A DNA stretch of 64,000 bases. Origin: Cephalotus follicularis. Lineage: Eukaryota; Streptophyta; Magnoliopsida; Oxalidales; Cephalotaceae. The notes beneath the pieces are model-generated. The model ran no database searches and had not been told where the DNA came from. It worked only from the letters and a program-made list of their open reading frames with translations. Below are positions 10,036 to 21,863 of this stretch, one piece after another (position 1 is the stretch's first letter; each line of letters starts with the position of its first letter). The translations under genes were made by a program, and so were the position numbers. The DNA lies in contig BDDD01000271.1 in NCBI GenBank assembly GCA_001972305.1, positions 248,001 through 312,000 of the forward strand, given 5' to 3'.

Positions 10036-12708
10036 TTTTTACCCTTTCACAGACAGAGGTTCCGGAGTCTACCTCGGTAGTTGGAGGTACACTGTATATT
10101 TATGGTTTTGCTGCTAGAGTATTGATGGACCCTGGAGCATCACATTCCTTTATTTCATCACATTTTGCATCATGTTTAGATGTAACACCTGACAGAATGT
10201 TGTATACTTTAGATGTGAGCACACCTGTCGGAGTTTCCATGTATACAGACACTGTATATAGGGGTTGTGAGATGTCTATGGCAGGCATATCCTTGTACGC
10301 GGACTTGATAGTATTACCTATCTGCGACTTCGATGTGATTTTGGGGATGGATTGGCTGTCAGCACATCATGCCTACATGGACTGCTACAGCAAGACGGTT
10401 GATTTTTGTCTGCCCGATGGTACTACTTTCCAGTTTAAGGGAGACAAGGGGTTTTCTACACCGATCATATCCTTCGTCCGTGTGTCGAGGTATCTCGAGA
10501 AAGGATGTGAAGGATATCTTGCTCATGTGATTGATCGGAGAAAAGAAAAAGGCTTGAGCCTGGAGGAGATCCCAGTGGTGTGTGAATTTCCAGATGTATT
10601 TTCGGATGACTTGGGATCTTTGCCACCGAGAAGAAATATGGAGTTTGTTATCGATCTTACACCAGGTACAGCTCCTATTTCGAAAGCACCATACAGAATG
10701 GCTCCTGCAGAATTAAGAGAGCTGAAATTGCAGTTACAAGACCTGATCGATAAGGGTTTCATGCGACCCAGTGTTTCACCGTGGGGTGCACCTGTACTGT
10801 TTGTCAAGAAAAAGGATGGGTCGATGAGGCTCTGCATCGATTACAAAATGCTGAACAAGGAAACTATCAAGAACAAGTATCCTTTACCCCACATCGAGCA
10901 TTTGTTCGACTAGTTGCAAGGAGCGAGAGTGTTCTCAAAGCTTGATCTGAGAACAGGATATCACCAGTTGAGGGTGAGGGAAGGAGATATTGAGAAGACT
11001 GCCTTCCAGACAAGATACGGTCACTACGAGTTCCTTGTGATGCCTTTTGGTGTTACCAATGCACCGGCTGCGTTCATGTCATTGATGAACGATGTGTTTC
11101 GATCGTACCTGGATCAGTTCGTCGTTGTGTTTATCGATGACGTGCTGCTATACTCAAGGAGTGAAGAAGAACATGCTTGCCACTTGAGGTTAGCTCTGCA
11201 GATTCTTCGAGAGCACCAGCTATATGCCAAATTCAGTAAGTGTGAGTTTTGGCTTGATCGTGTGATCTTTCTTGGTCACACTGTATCCGGAGAAGGTTTG
11301 GCGGTGGATCCATCAAAGAATGAGGTGGTGCGAAATTTTCCACAGCCGAAGAATGTGACGGAGGTACGCAGTTTTCTCGGCTTGGCGGGATATTACCGGA
11401 GGTTTATTCAAGATTTTTCAAGGATAGCTGAACCCTTGACCAGACTAACCCAGAAGAAGGTCTTGTTTGTCTGGAATGAAGGTTGTGAAGCTAGTTTCCA
11501 TGAGCTAAAGGATCGGTTGGTTTCCGCTCCTATCTTGACATTACCTGAGGGTAATGAGGGCTTTGCAGTCTATAGTGATGCATCAGGTAAAGGCTTGGGC
11601 TGCGTACTGATGCAGCGAGGAAAGGTGATTGCTTATGCTTCTAGGAAGCTGAAGCCGTATGAAGGAAACTACCCAACTCATGACCTTGAACTTGCAGCTA
11701 TTATCTTCGCCCTACAGAAGTGGAGACACTATCTTTATGGGGCGCAGTTTGAGATCTTCACCGATCACAAAAGTTTAAGGTACCTATTCTGTCAAGACAC
11801 ACTGAACATGAGACAGCGCAGGTGGGTAGAGTTCTTTAATGATTATGACTGCAGTATCAAGTACCACCCGGGGAAAGCAAATGTAGTCGCCGATGCCTTG
11901 AGCCGCAAGGCTATGGTTGCTAGTACAATGGTGTCGCAATGGAAGATGTTGGAAGACTTCCAGGAATGGTCTCCATTCAATCAGTCACTGGGGATCTTTC
12001 TAGCCGACATGCGGGTAGAACCAGTGTTACTGCATCACATCAAAGATGCACAACCGCATGATCCTGAACTGCAGCGGATTCGAGAGAATCTGGATTCGGA
12101 GTCTGATTTTAGAGTACATGAAGATGGTATTATGAGATATCGGGGACGTGATGTCTTCCAAATGAACCGAGAGTGAAGGATGAGCTACTCCGCGGGGCTC
12201 ATAAATCCCTGTATAGTATTCATCCTGGTAGCACCAAGATGTACCAAGATATGAAGAAAACTTACTGGTGGCCCGGCATGAAGCGCGAGATTGCAGAATA
12301 TGTCACGAAGTGTTTGACTTGCCAGAGGGTCAAGGCCGAGCACCAAAGACCTGCGGGACTGTTACAGTCATTACCAGTGGCAGAATGGAAGTGGGAACAC
12401 ATCACGATGGACTTTGTTTCTGCGTTTCCACTTACTAGGCATCGTCATAATGTCGTGTGGGTTATTGTTGATAGACTCACCAAATGAGCACACTTCTTGC
12501 CCACACATGTCACTGATTCTACGAGCAAGTTGGCTCGATTATATGTAAAGGAGATTGTGAGACTGTACGGTGTTCTGCTGAGCATCATTTGTGATAGAGA
12601 TTCGAGCTTGACTTCCAACTTCTGGAAGAGATTCCAAACAGCCTTCGGAACAAGATTGAATCTCAGTACTGCTTTCCACCCTCAGACAGACGGACAGTCG
12701 GAGCGTAC
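10036..12708 (+). pseudogene. Tekay pol copy 1: protease, RT, RNase H, partial integrase
   Basis: Protease has the [11 protein letters not shown] active-site motif at about 10120 and the conserved [14 protein letters not shown] includes [36 protein letters not shown] and the catalytic FIDD at 11130-11141. RNase H has [10 protein letters not shown] and [10 protein letters not shown]. Integrase has its H..H..C..C finger ([19 protein letters not shown] to [16 protein letters not shown]) and catalytic D and D regions. It stops at TDGQSERT (12706), where the duplication junction lies. Breaks are a TAG after HLFD (10911-10913), a frameshift near 12173 and a TGA in LTK*AH (12485-12487). Confidence 0.88.
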
Positions 12709-15159
12709 ACACTGTATATAGGGGTTGTGAGATGTCTATGGCAGGCATATCCTTGTACGCGGACTTGATAGTATTACCTATCTGCGACTTCGATGTGATT
12801 TTGGGGATGGATTGGCTGTCAGCACATCATGCCTACATGGACTGCTACAGCAAGACGGTTGATTTTTGTCTGCCCGATGGTACTACTTTCCAGTTTAAGG
12901 GAGACAAGGGGTTTTCTACACCGATCATATCCTTCGTCCGTGTGTCGAGGTATCTCGAGAAAGGATGTGAAGGATATCTTGCTCATGTGATTGATCGGAG
13001 AAAAGAAAAAGGCTTGAGCCTGGAGGAGATCCCAGTGGTGTGTGAATTTCCAGATGTATTTTCGGATGACTTGGGATCTTTGCCACCGAGAAGAAATATG
13101 GAGTTTGTTATCGATCTTACACCAGGTACAGCTCCTATTTCGAAAGCACCATACAGAATGGCTCCTGCAGAATTAAGAGAGCTGAAATTGCAGTTACAAG
13201 ACCTGATCGATAAGGGTTTCATGCGACCACCGTGGGGTGCACCTGTACTGTTTGTCAAGAAAAAGGATGGGTCGATGAGGCTCTGCATCGATTACAAAAT
13301 GCTGAACGAGGAAACTATCAAGAACAAGTATCCTTTACCCCACATCGAGCATTTGTTCGACTAGTTGCAAGGAGCGAGAGTGTTCTCAAAGCTTGATCTG
13401 AGAACAGGATATCACCAGTTGAGGGTGAGGGAAGGAGATATTGAGAAGACTGCCTTCCAGACAAGATACGGTCACTACGAGTTCCTTGTGATGCCTTTTG
13501 GTGTTACCAATGCACCGGCTGCGTTCATGTCATTGATGAACGATGTGTTTCGATCGTACCTGGATCAGTTCGTCGTTGTGTTTATCGATGACGTGCTGCT
13601 ATACTCAAGGAGTGAAGAAGAACATGCTTGCCACTTGAGGTTAGCTCTGCAGATTCTTCGAGAGCACCAGCTATATGCCAAATTCAGTAAGTGTGAGTTT
13701 TGGCTTGATCGTGTGATCTTTCTTGGTCACACTGTATCCGGAGAAGGTTTGGCGGTGGATCCATCAAAGAATGAGGTGGTGCGAAATTTTCCACAGCCGA
13801 AGAATGTGACGGAGGTACGCAGTTTTCTCGGCTTGGCGGGATATTACCGGAGGTTTATTCAAGATTTTTCAAGGATAGCTGAACCCTTGACCAGACTAAC
13901 CCAGAAGAAGGTCTTGTTTGTCTGGAATGAAGGTTGTGAAGCTAGTTTCCATGAGCTAAAGGATCGGTTGGTTTCCGCTCCTATCTTGACATTACCTGAG
14001 GGTAATGAGGGCTTTGCAGTCTATAGTGATGCATCAGGTAAAGGCTTGGGCTGCGTACTGATGCAGCGAGGAAAGGTGATTGCTTATGCTTCTAGGAAGC
14101 TGAAGCCGTATGAAGGAAACTACCCAACTCATGACCTTGAACTTGCAGCTATTATCTTCGCCCTACAGAAGTGGAGACACTATCTTTATGGGGCGCAGTT
14201 TGAGATCTTCACCGATCACAAAAGTTTAAGGTACCTATTCTGTCAAGACACACTGAACATGAGACAGCGCAGGTGGGTAGAGTTCTTTAATGATTATGAC
14301 TGCAGTATCAAGTACCACCCGGGGAAAGCAAATGTAGTCGCCGATGCCTTGAGCCGCAAGGCTATGGTTGCTAGTACAATGGTGTCGCAATGGAAGATGT
14401 TGGAAGACTTCCAGGAATGGTCTCCATTCAATCAGTCACTGGGGATCTTTCTAGCCGACATGCGGGTAGAACCAGTGTTACTGCATCACATCAAAGATGC
14501 ACAACCGCATGATCCTGAACTGCAGCGGATTCGAGAGAATCTGGATTCGGAGTCTGATTTTAGAGTACATGAAGATGGTATTATGAGATATCGGGGACGT
14601 GATGTCTTCCAAATGAACCGAGAGTGAAGGATGAGCTACTCCGCGGGGCTCATAAATCCCTGTATAGTATTCATCCTGGTAGCACCAAGATGTACCAAGA
14701 TATGAAGAAAACTTACTGGTGGCCCGGCATGAAGCGCGAGATTGCAGAATATGTCACGAAGTGTTTGACTTGCCAGAGGGTCAAGGCCGAGCACCAAAGA
14801 CCTGCGGGACTGTTACAGTCATTACCAGTGGCAGAATGGAAGTGGGAACACATCACGATGGACTTTGTTTCTGCGTTTCCACTTACTAGGCATCGTCATA
14901 ATGTCGTGTGGGTTATTGTTGATAGACTCACCAAATGAGCACACTTCTTGCCCACACATGTCACTGATTCTACGAGCAAGTTGGCTCGATTATATGTAAA
15001 GGAGATTGTGAGACTGTACGGTGTTCTGCTGAGCATCATTTGTGATAGAGATTCGAGCTTGACTTCCAACTTCTGGAAGAGATTCCAAACAGCCTTCGGA
15101 ACAAGATTGAATCTCAGTACTGCTTTCCACCCTCAGACAGACGGACAGTCGGAGCGTAC
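10249..15159 (+). repeat. 2.46-kb head-to-tail tandem duplication of pol
   Basis: Bases 10249-12708 (2,460 bp) are repeated at 12709-15159 (2,451 bp). The differences I see are a 9-bp deletion in copy 2 (near 13229, removing three codons before WGAPVLF) and one A-to-G change (AACAAGG at 10854, AACGAGG in copy 2). Both copies share the same three inactivating lesions. The junction at 12708/12709 joins GAGCGTAC to ACACTGTATA with no shared bases. Confidence 0.95.
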
Positions 15160-15897
15160 CATCCAGACCTTGGAGGATATGATTCGGGCTTGTGTGATCG
15201 ATTTTGGCAGAACCTGGGAGGACCATATTCCTCTGATAGATTTTTCATATAATAATAGCTATCACTCGAGTATTGGTATGGCCCCATACGAGGAACTGTA
15301 CGGGAGAAAGTGTAGGTCACCTGTCTGTTGGGACGAGGTTGGCGAACGACCATTGCTTGGGTCCGATTTGGTGGAGGAGACTTCGGAGAAAGTCAAGTTC
15401 ATCAAAGAGAAGTTTCTAGCAGGGCAGAGTCGGCAGAAGAGCTATGTCGACAGTGTGAAGAGAAGGCCTTTAACCTTCAATGTTGGGGATCACGTGTTTT
15501 TGAAGGTATCTTCTGGAAAGGGGTGCAAAGATTCGGGAAAAAGGGCAAGCTAGCGCCACATTATATTGGTCCTTTTGAGATTCTGGAGAGAGTTGGGGAG
15601 GTAGCATATCAGCTAGCCTTGCCTCCTACATTGTCGAGTATGCACGATGTCTTTCATGTATCGATGCTACGAGGTTATATCCGAGACCCATCACATGTCC
15701 TGGATTGTGACTCGGTTACGGTGAGGGATGAGCTTTCCTGCGAGGAGTCACCCATGAGAATCTTGGATCGGAAGACACAAGTATTGAGGAACCGGTCCAT
15801 TCCGATGGTAAAGGTTCAGTGGCAATTTCATCGGCCGGATGAAGCGACTTGGGAACGTGAGGATGACATCCGAGAACGCTACCCGCATCTATTCTAG
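12709..15897 (+). pseudogene. Tekay pol copy 2, through integrase C-terminus and chromodomain-like tail
   Basis: It starts inside the protease (after the active site) and repeats RT (FIDD at 13581-13592), RNase H and integrase with the same lesions as copy 1 (TAG at 13362-13364, frameshift near 14624, TGA at 14936-14938). It continues beyond the duplication with the third integrase catalytic residue ([15 protein letters not shown]) and the GPF/Y-type module (FGKKGKLAPHYIGPFEIL). The chromodomain-like tail follows (VLRNRSIPMVKVQW, ATWEREDDIRERYPHLF), ending at 15897. A further frameshift occurs near 15515. Chromodomains of this class are thought to steer integration to heterochromatin. Confidence 0.88.
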
Positions 15898-15929
15898 TAT
15901 CGTGTTAATTTCGAGGACGAAATTTCTTG

Positions 15930-15942
15930 AAGGAGGGGTGGA
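15930..15942 (+). other. Tekay polypurine tract
   Basis: AAGGAGGGGTGGA lies immediately before the right LTR (TGTAACGCCC at 15943). It primes plus-strand DNA synthesis. Confidence 0.85.
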
Positions 15943-16113
15943 TGTAACGCCCGTTATTTTTCCTGAATGTAATATTTCGATTTATGATGTAATCTTAAAC
16001 TTGATTTAATGAGAATGTTGAAGTTTCAAACTCAAAAGAGGTCTCTAAACCCTAAATATTGATTAAGGAAGGAAATGTGTATGTCAAATCTTAAAACGGC
16101 GCTGTTTTGGGGT

Positions 16114-17455
16114 AAAGACATCGACGTCTTTGGAAAGACATCAACGCCTATGGGAACCGAGGTACACGTAAATGCAGGGGCATGCACGTCGACATTGAGA
16201 GAAGGCATCAACACCTTCTTACAAAAAAGGGAAAAGACATCGACGTCTAAGGAAAGACGTCGACTCCTTTGTAAAGAACGTCTGTCACGTTTTTCACTGA
16301 CAGAGTAACATGCAATGGGATCTTTGGGGGCCTTACCAGACGCCTTTACAAGTGCATTGTGACGAGTGGATCATGATGGTGTGTTGCCTGGCATGCTCCA
16401 AACATTCCCCTCACATGGAACATGCAAAGGAATATACCATCCTCACATGCAACCTGCAAAAGAAAGAAGGAAAGAAAACAAAAAGAAAAGTGCAGAATCT
16501 GGAAAGAGGGAGAGAGCACGAGAGTGCCCATTAAATGTAAGGAGAAGGATGTTGGGGGGAAGCCACCTACATAGGAACGACCCTCCCCACTTCTCTCTCT
16601 CGTTTTAAAACACCAAAGGAAAGAGAGGAAGGAAAACAGTGAGTGTGAGAGCCACCATTGTTGAGTTTTCTTGGGGCTAGAGCTTGGAGCTCGTGGGTAG
16701 CAGTTGCTGAGGGAACCTTGGAACTGCTGGTGGCCAGAACTTGGGAACTCAAAGGGGTGGACCTTCCAGTTCCTAACTTGGAACAATAAGGTAGGGGAAA
16801 GTGATAGATTTATACATGCATTTTGGGTTTTAAGTTAATGAATAACATGATGAATTGCATGTTAATGGTTGAATTGTGATTTTCTACTTGTTGTGGTGTT
16901 ACTGCGATACACGGAGTTAATCATGCATGTACAATTACATGAATACGTGAATTTTTTGTGTAAAGGATGGATTTGATAATGGCTTGGTGTGTTAAAACTG
17001 TGGAAAAGACATTCTGGGTGGTAATGACATCGACGTCTATGTGAAGACGTCGATGCCTTCGTGTGAAAACGTGAAAGACATTGATACTTTTGTAAAGACA
17101 TCGACGCCTTTTCTGGGTAATTGTAGAACTATAATGTTCATTTCATATGGCCATTTAGCCACTTGGAATCATCTGTTGGTTTCGAATTGATGTTCTGGTT
17201 ATATTCCTATTAACCGGTAGCATGCCTTACACGTTGAGAGAGCGAGATTCGTTTACGTGAAGGATTAAAAGGCCGGATTCTACCCTCCAGAATCAAGACT
17301 CGCGAACTGATACTCTCTGGTATCATAAAGACATCGACGTCTTTGTAAAGATATCGACGTCTTTGGTCCAAGAACGCCTGGGAATATTTGTACATGGGAC
17401 CGACGCCTTAGGGTAAAGACGTCGACGCCTTAAGGATAGACATCGACGCCTTTTC
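16114..17455. repeat. GACATCGACGTC palindrome clusters (right Tekay LTR)
   Basis: Three clusters at 16114-16275, 17022-17115 and 17327-17455 match those of the left LTR in order and spacing. Individual copies differ by point changes, for example ATCAACGCC at 16140 where the left LTR has ATCGACGCC. Confidence 0.8.
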
Positions 17456-17871
17456 CCCTGAACATATGTTGCATTTTTACTGTGATTTGCATTATGGTTG
17501 CTTCCTAAAAATGTTAACCATTTTGAAAAGCTTGCATGATTATTATGATCGTTTGTGTACGAAAATGTATATTTGTCAACGTATGATTTTATATATTTTC
17601 GAGCTAGCTCGGAAAGTATTTTCCAAAGACGGAGAAATATGTTAAAGGACTGATTATAAAATCAAGTGTATTGTGCGAAAATGTGTATTTGTCAACATAC
17701 GAATGTATATATTTTGAAATGATTGGGGAAGTATTTCCAACGATGGAGAAATGTATTGTTTTAAGTTTTATAACTTATCACAGCTTGTGAACGGAATAAT
17801 ATATTTTAAACAAATATATTTGATCAAGTAATTATATTTTATTGCTTGACTTGTACTATGCAATGCTTGTG

Positions 17872-18000
17872 CCTATTGATTATTAGCCGCCGTGCTAATA
17901 ACTTGTTGATTATTAGCTACCGTGCTAATAACTTGTTGATTACTTAGCCACTGAGCTAGTAACTTGCTGTTGGTTTAGCCACCGTGCTAAACAACTTACG
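17872..18000. repeat. 30-bp tandem repeat in Tekay LTR (right)
   Basis: Four degenerate copies of the TTGATTATTAGCC...GTGCTAATAAC unit, one more than is kept in the truncated left LTR. Confidence 0.7.
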
Positions 18001-18718
18001 GAGGACTTGCTCCAAAACCGTTCGTAAACGGGGATGGAGTATGAGTGCATGACGTTGGGGTCAGGAGGTGGCGACGGTCATGACGATTGGTTTGTCTGGT
18101 TCCTTTTTGGGAACATATTTACTGCTTGTGTTGATATAACTTATGAGTTGTACTTGTACTATGAGCATGCATATATTTTTATATGTACATACGGAGGTAT
18201 ACTTACTATGAAAATTACATGTCATGGCTCATCATTATGCATTCATTCATGATACTCATTATCATATGACTCGAACTGTATTTATGGGTTTATTCACTTA
18301 GTCGAGTGAGGACAAAGGCTAACCCGTACTGTAACAGATTGAAGGAGTGGACATGATGTGGAGCATGCATGGAGACTTAAAGATACGATTTGTTATCTCT
18401 CTTATTTATGTATTTGGGTTATTGAACATTGATTATGTTATTCGGTTTTTATAACAAAGGATATTTTGTTATCTCGTACTGTATTATTCACGCTCCGTTT
18501 TGGGCGATCGACAGTTATGATTGGGTTTATTTATAAACTTGTTGGGCATCACATAGTATGGGATGCGTGATGCGTATTTAAATTCGGCTCATTTGTGTTG
18601 TTGCTTCCACTATCGATGGTTTTTATTTATTGGTAATTTTGCATGAGCCGGATTATTTTTTATGTTGATTGCCTTACCACCTATATGTTGTCTATGTTGT
18701 GGAAACGGGGGCGTGACA

Positions 18719-19069
18719 TAAATACATTTTGCATTGCATGAAAGGGGGATAGATAGATATATTGCATGCTGGAGGAGAAGACTTTGAAAGCGGTATATAT
18801 ATGTTTTGCATTTGGAGGAGAAAATGTTTGGGGAGATAGGAGATATGTTGCATAATGTCGAATTGCATAATGTTAATATTTCTGAAAGTTGCATTATGAA
18901 ATTTTATGATCTCTAATGATGTGCAAGTGCATTGTGATATAATCTATACCTTCTTATGCACTGGTCATGATACAATTGATAAAATTGAACTTTGGAACTA
19001 AATATGGTTAGGTTGTCAAGAATTTATGCAAAATGAGCATGTTTTATCAATCATCAAAAAGGGGGAGAT
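18719..19069 (+). other. Sirevirus 3' region (continued), with final polypurine tract
   Basis: AT-rich noncoding sequence resumes after the Tekay insertion. Purine runs occur at about 18740 (GAAAGGGGGATAGATAG) and 18812-18840. The last tract, AAAAAGGGGGAG (19056-19067), precedes the TGTTGG LTR start. A TTGCAT/GCATTATG word recurs through the segment. No ORF of note. Confidence 0.65.
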
Positions 19070-19705
19070 TGTTGGCCTTTGCCACCCCATTAATTGTATT
19101 AACCGATATTATTTTGATGATCGCGACTTCGCTGAGATGCGAGTGAAAGGCGTCGACTTCTTTAGGAAAGGAGTCGACTTCTTTAGGTAAAAATCGCGAC
19201 TTTGCTGAGATGCGAGTGAAAGGCGTCGACTTCTTTAGGAAAGGAGTCGACTTCTTTTGCTCCAAAAGCTACAGACAGATTTTGTTAAAAGACATCGATG
19301 TGTTGTGTGAAAGACATCGATCTGCATTAAAGGCGTCGACTTCTTCTTGAAAGACGTCGACTTTTTTTTTCATAGCTCCTTGAAGATTGTTGCATTTTTC
19401 CAGAAAAGACATCGACTTCTTCTTGAAAGACGTCGACTTGATTGTGTAAACCCAGAAAAGACATCGACTTGTATTGAAAGGAGTCGACTTCTTTTGACTG
19501 TCTTCTGCAGAATTTGGCATTTCTTCAATCTTTTCACTTTAAACTCCAATTTTGCACACTTTTGGGTAGTATTCTTGCACTTTGGTCATTTAGAACTTGT
19601 ACCTGAAAATCATTAAAACACAACCAAAGTAGTCTATTCCAAGCATAAAAATATCACAAATAATGCATTAAAAACAACACATTTTTATGCTAAACATTCC
19701 TGACA
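19070..19705 (+). repeat. Putative Sirevirus 3' LTR with palindromes
   Basis: It begins TGTTGGCC directly after a Sirevirus polypurine tract and ends CTGACA where minus-strand RT sequence resumes, giving 636 bp. A 63-bp block (GCGACTTCGCTGAGATGCGAG..GAGTCGACTTCTTT) is tandemly duplicated at 19123-19258. A second group of GACATCGA/GTCGACTT words lies at 19290-19495. The 636-bp length is short for a Sirevirus LTR and the sequence does not match 1-1619, so it may be a partial LTR or a composite. Confidence 0.5.
19146..19495. repeat. GTCGACTTC / GACATCGA palindrome-related cluster
   Basis: About ten words built on GTCGAC or ATCGA, such as AAGGCGTCGACTTCTT and AAAGACATCGATGTGTT. They are related to the Tekay and GypB/GypC clusters, but the right half-site is often CTTC in place of GTCT. 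Confidence 0.7.
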
Positions 19706-20629
19706 GTAATCCGATTCAGCTTTCTGTAGTCTATGCATAGCCTCATAGAACCGTACCTCTTCTTTACAAACATAACCGGAGCTCCCTACGGTGAAACACT
19801 CAGCCCAATCTAACAACTCTTTCAACTGCTCCTTCAGCTCTTGCAACTCAAGCGCTGCCATCCTATAAGGTGCTTTAGATATAGGTGCCGCCCCATGAAT
19901 GAGTTTGATGGCAAACTCCACTTCCCGTTGCGGTGGCAATCCCGGTAACTCTTCCGAAAACACATCTGAAAACTCTCTAACCACAGGATAATCCTCGAGG
20001 CGAGGTACATCCTTAGAGGCATCTTTCACAACAACTTAGAATCCCTCAACGCCCTTAGCTACCAATTTCTGAGCCTTCAAAACCGAGATTATCTTGACAT
20101 CCTTCTTTGGTCATAAAACCTGATAAATAAAATCAGGTCCATCGACATCTCCAAATAAAATCCTCCGAGCGTGACAATCAATCAAAGTTCGATGTTGGTC
20201 CAACCAGTCCATGCCAAGAATCATATCAAAATCATGCATACCAATAGGCAGAAGGTCTGCCTCACGAACCTTGTCATTGACCAAAACAGGGCAATCTCTG
20301 AAATACTTCGATACAATAACAGAAGTACCCATAGGGGTAGAAAGAACCAGAACTGGATCCAAAGACTGCGCAGACACCCCAAGATGCCGGACAAAAGATC
20401 TTGCTACTACAGAGTGAGTCGATCCAGTATCATACAACACAAAAGCCCTATGGTTACCAACAGAAAGAAAACCCAAAACTGTTCCTGGAGCGTTTGCTGC
20501 CTGATGAGTAGTCAATGCAAAGACTCTACCTCCAACATTGCGCAATCCCTTATCTCCGCCATTGCATCTCCTCTCCTTCGCACGAGGGTCTTGACAATCC
20601 AAAAGGCGATGACCCTGCTGTGCACACAC
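19706..20629 (-). pseudogene. GypA protease and start of RT
   Basis: On the minus strand from 20629: the end of a gag zinc knuckle, then protease with VLYDTGSTHSVV (D-T-G active site) and MILGMDWLDQH. After stops near 20111 and 20034 come the conserved pre-RT region ([31 protein letters not shown]) and the RT start. Near 19780 the frame breaks, but [16 protein letters not shown] can be followed in another frame up to 19706. It is cut before FSKLDL and before the catalytic D-D. The cut coincides with the right end of the Sirevirus LTR. Confidence 0.8.
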
Positions 20630-21695
20630 AAAGTAGGCCCTAGTAGCCTTGTAACAAGTCCCAACCGGATGCCTCTTCCCACAAGTCTCGCACTGTGCAA
20701 TCTGAACATTCGGGTTACCCCCACCACCGGCTCCCTGAGCTTGCCTCTCATCATTACCTTGCTGACATTGCTGTCCTCCACCCTTGTTTTGATCATTATT
20801 ATTCTTCTGTTTCTTAATGTCACGGCCTTTATTCCACTGATCGCCTTGCCATTTGTTTTGCTACCCAGAATCTGACCCTGAGTATCAGCTCTGCTCCGCT
20901 TTCTTTCTCCTTCTTGATGAGCTGTCTGAAAGTCTATCCTCTCCAACTTTATGTTCTTCACAGCATTGGCAACTTCAGAAACATCAGTAAACCTTGAATT
21001 TATTAGCTTACCTCTGAGCTGATAGTGCAGCTTCCACTTAAACTTCTCAGCCTATTCCTCTGTCGTCCCTGTCGCGGATCCAACAAAGCCTGCCAATCTA
21101 GTGAACCGGGCTAAGAACTCAATAACTGACTCTCCATCTTTTTGCCTTGTATTCACATAATCCCTTGCAAAAGCCTCCTTGTCAGCAGTGGGAAAATACT
21201 GCTAGTAGAAAACTTCACAGAACCCCGACCAGGATAAAGCATCAATAAATCTTCCACCCATAGCAATTTTCAAAGTCTTCCAGCAAGTCTGGGCATCGCC
21301 CTCCAGCTTATATGCAACTAATTTAACCTTATACTCATCATCACAACCCAGCACATCAAATATCTTTTCCATGTGTGCGACCCAATGCTCAGCCTCAACA
21401 GGTGTCAGTACTGAGCTAAAAGGCTGCAGCCTCTGCTTTTGGAACCTCTCAAGACAAACATAAACTAAAGTGTCAGGCTGGTCCCCAGCTCCCCTATCCG
21501 CATGAGCATCAGCTGGGGCATTCTCCTTAGTAACTTGCTCTCGGCGACCCTGTCCCAGATTCTGCTAGTGCAAAACTTGATTAACCTCATGAGCCACTGC
21601 TTGTCTCACCAGCTCATCCACAGTAGGTCATTTCTGACTTCTTCTCGAGTCCCAGCAGGTGCAGTTCTCTTAGGAGTGTTCCTTGTTCGTACCAT
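20630..21695 (-). pseudogene. GypA gag
   Basis: The likely start is the ATG at 21695-21693 (MVRTRNTPKRTAPAG). Downstream, frameshifted segments are typical of Ty3 gag: YFPTADKEAFARDYVN at about 21180, LHYQLRGKLINSRFTDVSEVANAVKN at about 21000, and a basic linker rich in K, R and Q. Two zinc knuckles end it: CETCGKRHPVGTC and a second one in which the first cysteine is replaced by tyrosine (YFVCAQQGHRLLDC). Several stops and frame changes make it nonfunctional. Confidence 0.7.
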
Positions 21696-21851
21696 CTATG
21701 AAAAGACACCGAAACATGAAATATCAAAATGAAACAAAAACCGAATCAAAAGACATATCAAAATGACCATAACGGAAAAAACCCTAACCTAAATTCTACC
21801 CAATCTCACAGGTCAAACCTAGTTAGGTCTTCTAAGGAACAAAACCTATCC

Positions 21852-21863
21852 TCTCTGATACCA
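21852..21863 (-). other. GypA primer binding site (initiator Met-tRNA type)
   Basis: The complement reads TGGTATCAGAGA, matching the 3' end of plant initiator Met-tRNA. It is 5 nt inside the LTR end at 21869. Confidence 0.85.

Larger units (their letters stand above)
7126..18718 (+). mobile_element. Tekay-like Ty3/gypsy chromovirus with internal duplication
   Basis: LTRs start with TGTAA(C/T)GCCC at 7126 and 15943 and the right one ends GTGACA at 18718. The internal order is gag, protease, RT, RNase H, integrase and a C-terminal chromodomain-like tail, followed by a polypurine tract. Flanking 5-mers are GAAAT (7121-7125) and TAAAT (18719-18723), a target duplication with one mismatch. The element has lost the end of its left LTR together with the PBS and the start of gag, and pol has a 2.46-kb tandem duplication. 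It lies in the 3' region of the Sirevirus and is therefore younger than it. Confidence 0.9.
15943..18718 (+). repeat. Tekay right (3') LTR
   Basis: This LTR is 2,776 bp, from TGTAACGCCC to GTGACA. Relative to the left LTR it lacks 73 bp (equivalent to 8644-8716), with a TGA microhomology at the join. It retains the terminal 740 bp missing from the left copy. It carries three palindrome clusters (16114-16275, 17022-17115, 17327-17455). Sequence identity to the left LTR is high, indicating fairly recent insertion. Noncoding. Confidence 0.9.
1620..19705 (+). mobile_element. Sirevirus-like Ty1/copia retrotransposon, split by a Tekay insertion
   Basis: The order gag, protease, integrase, RT/RNase H and then an extra ORF in the env position is that of Sireviruses (SIRE/Maximus lineage). 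The 3' region carries repeated A-rich/GGGGGAG polypurine tracts (7045, 7110, 18740, 19056), also typical of that genus. The element runs 1620-7125, is interrupted by a chromovirus at 7126-18718, and resumes at 18719-19705. Its right end appears to interrupt the RT of a minus-strand Ty3 element at 19705/19706. Its left end is unclear, so total length is not known. It is non-autonomous: the RT catalytic core is deleted and gag is frameshifted. Confidence 0.75.
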
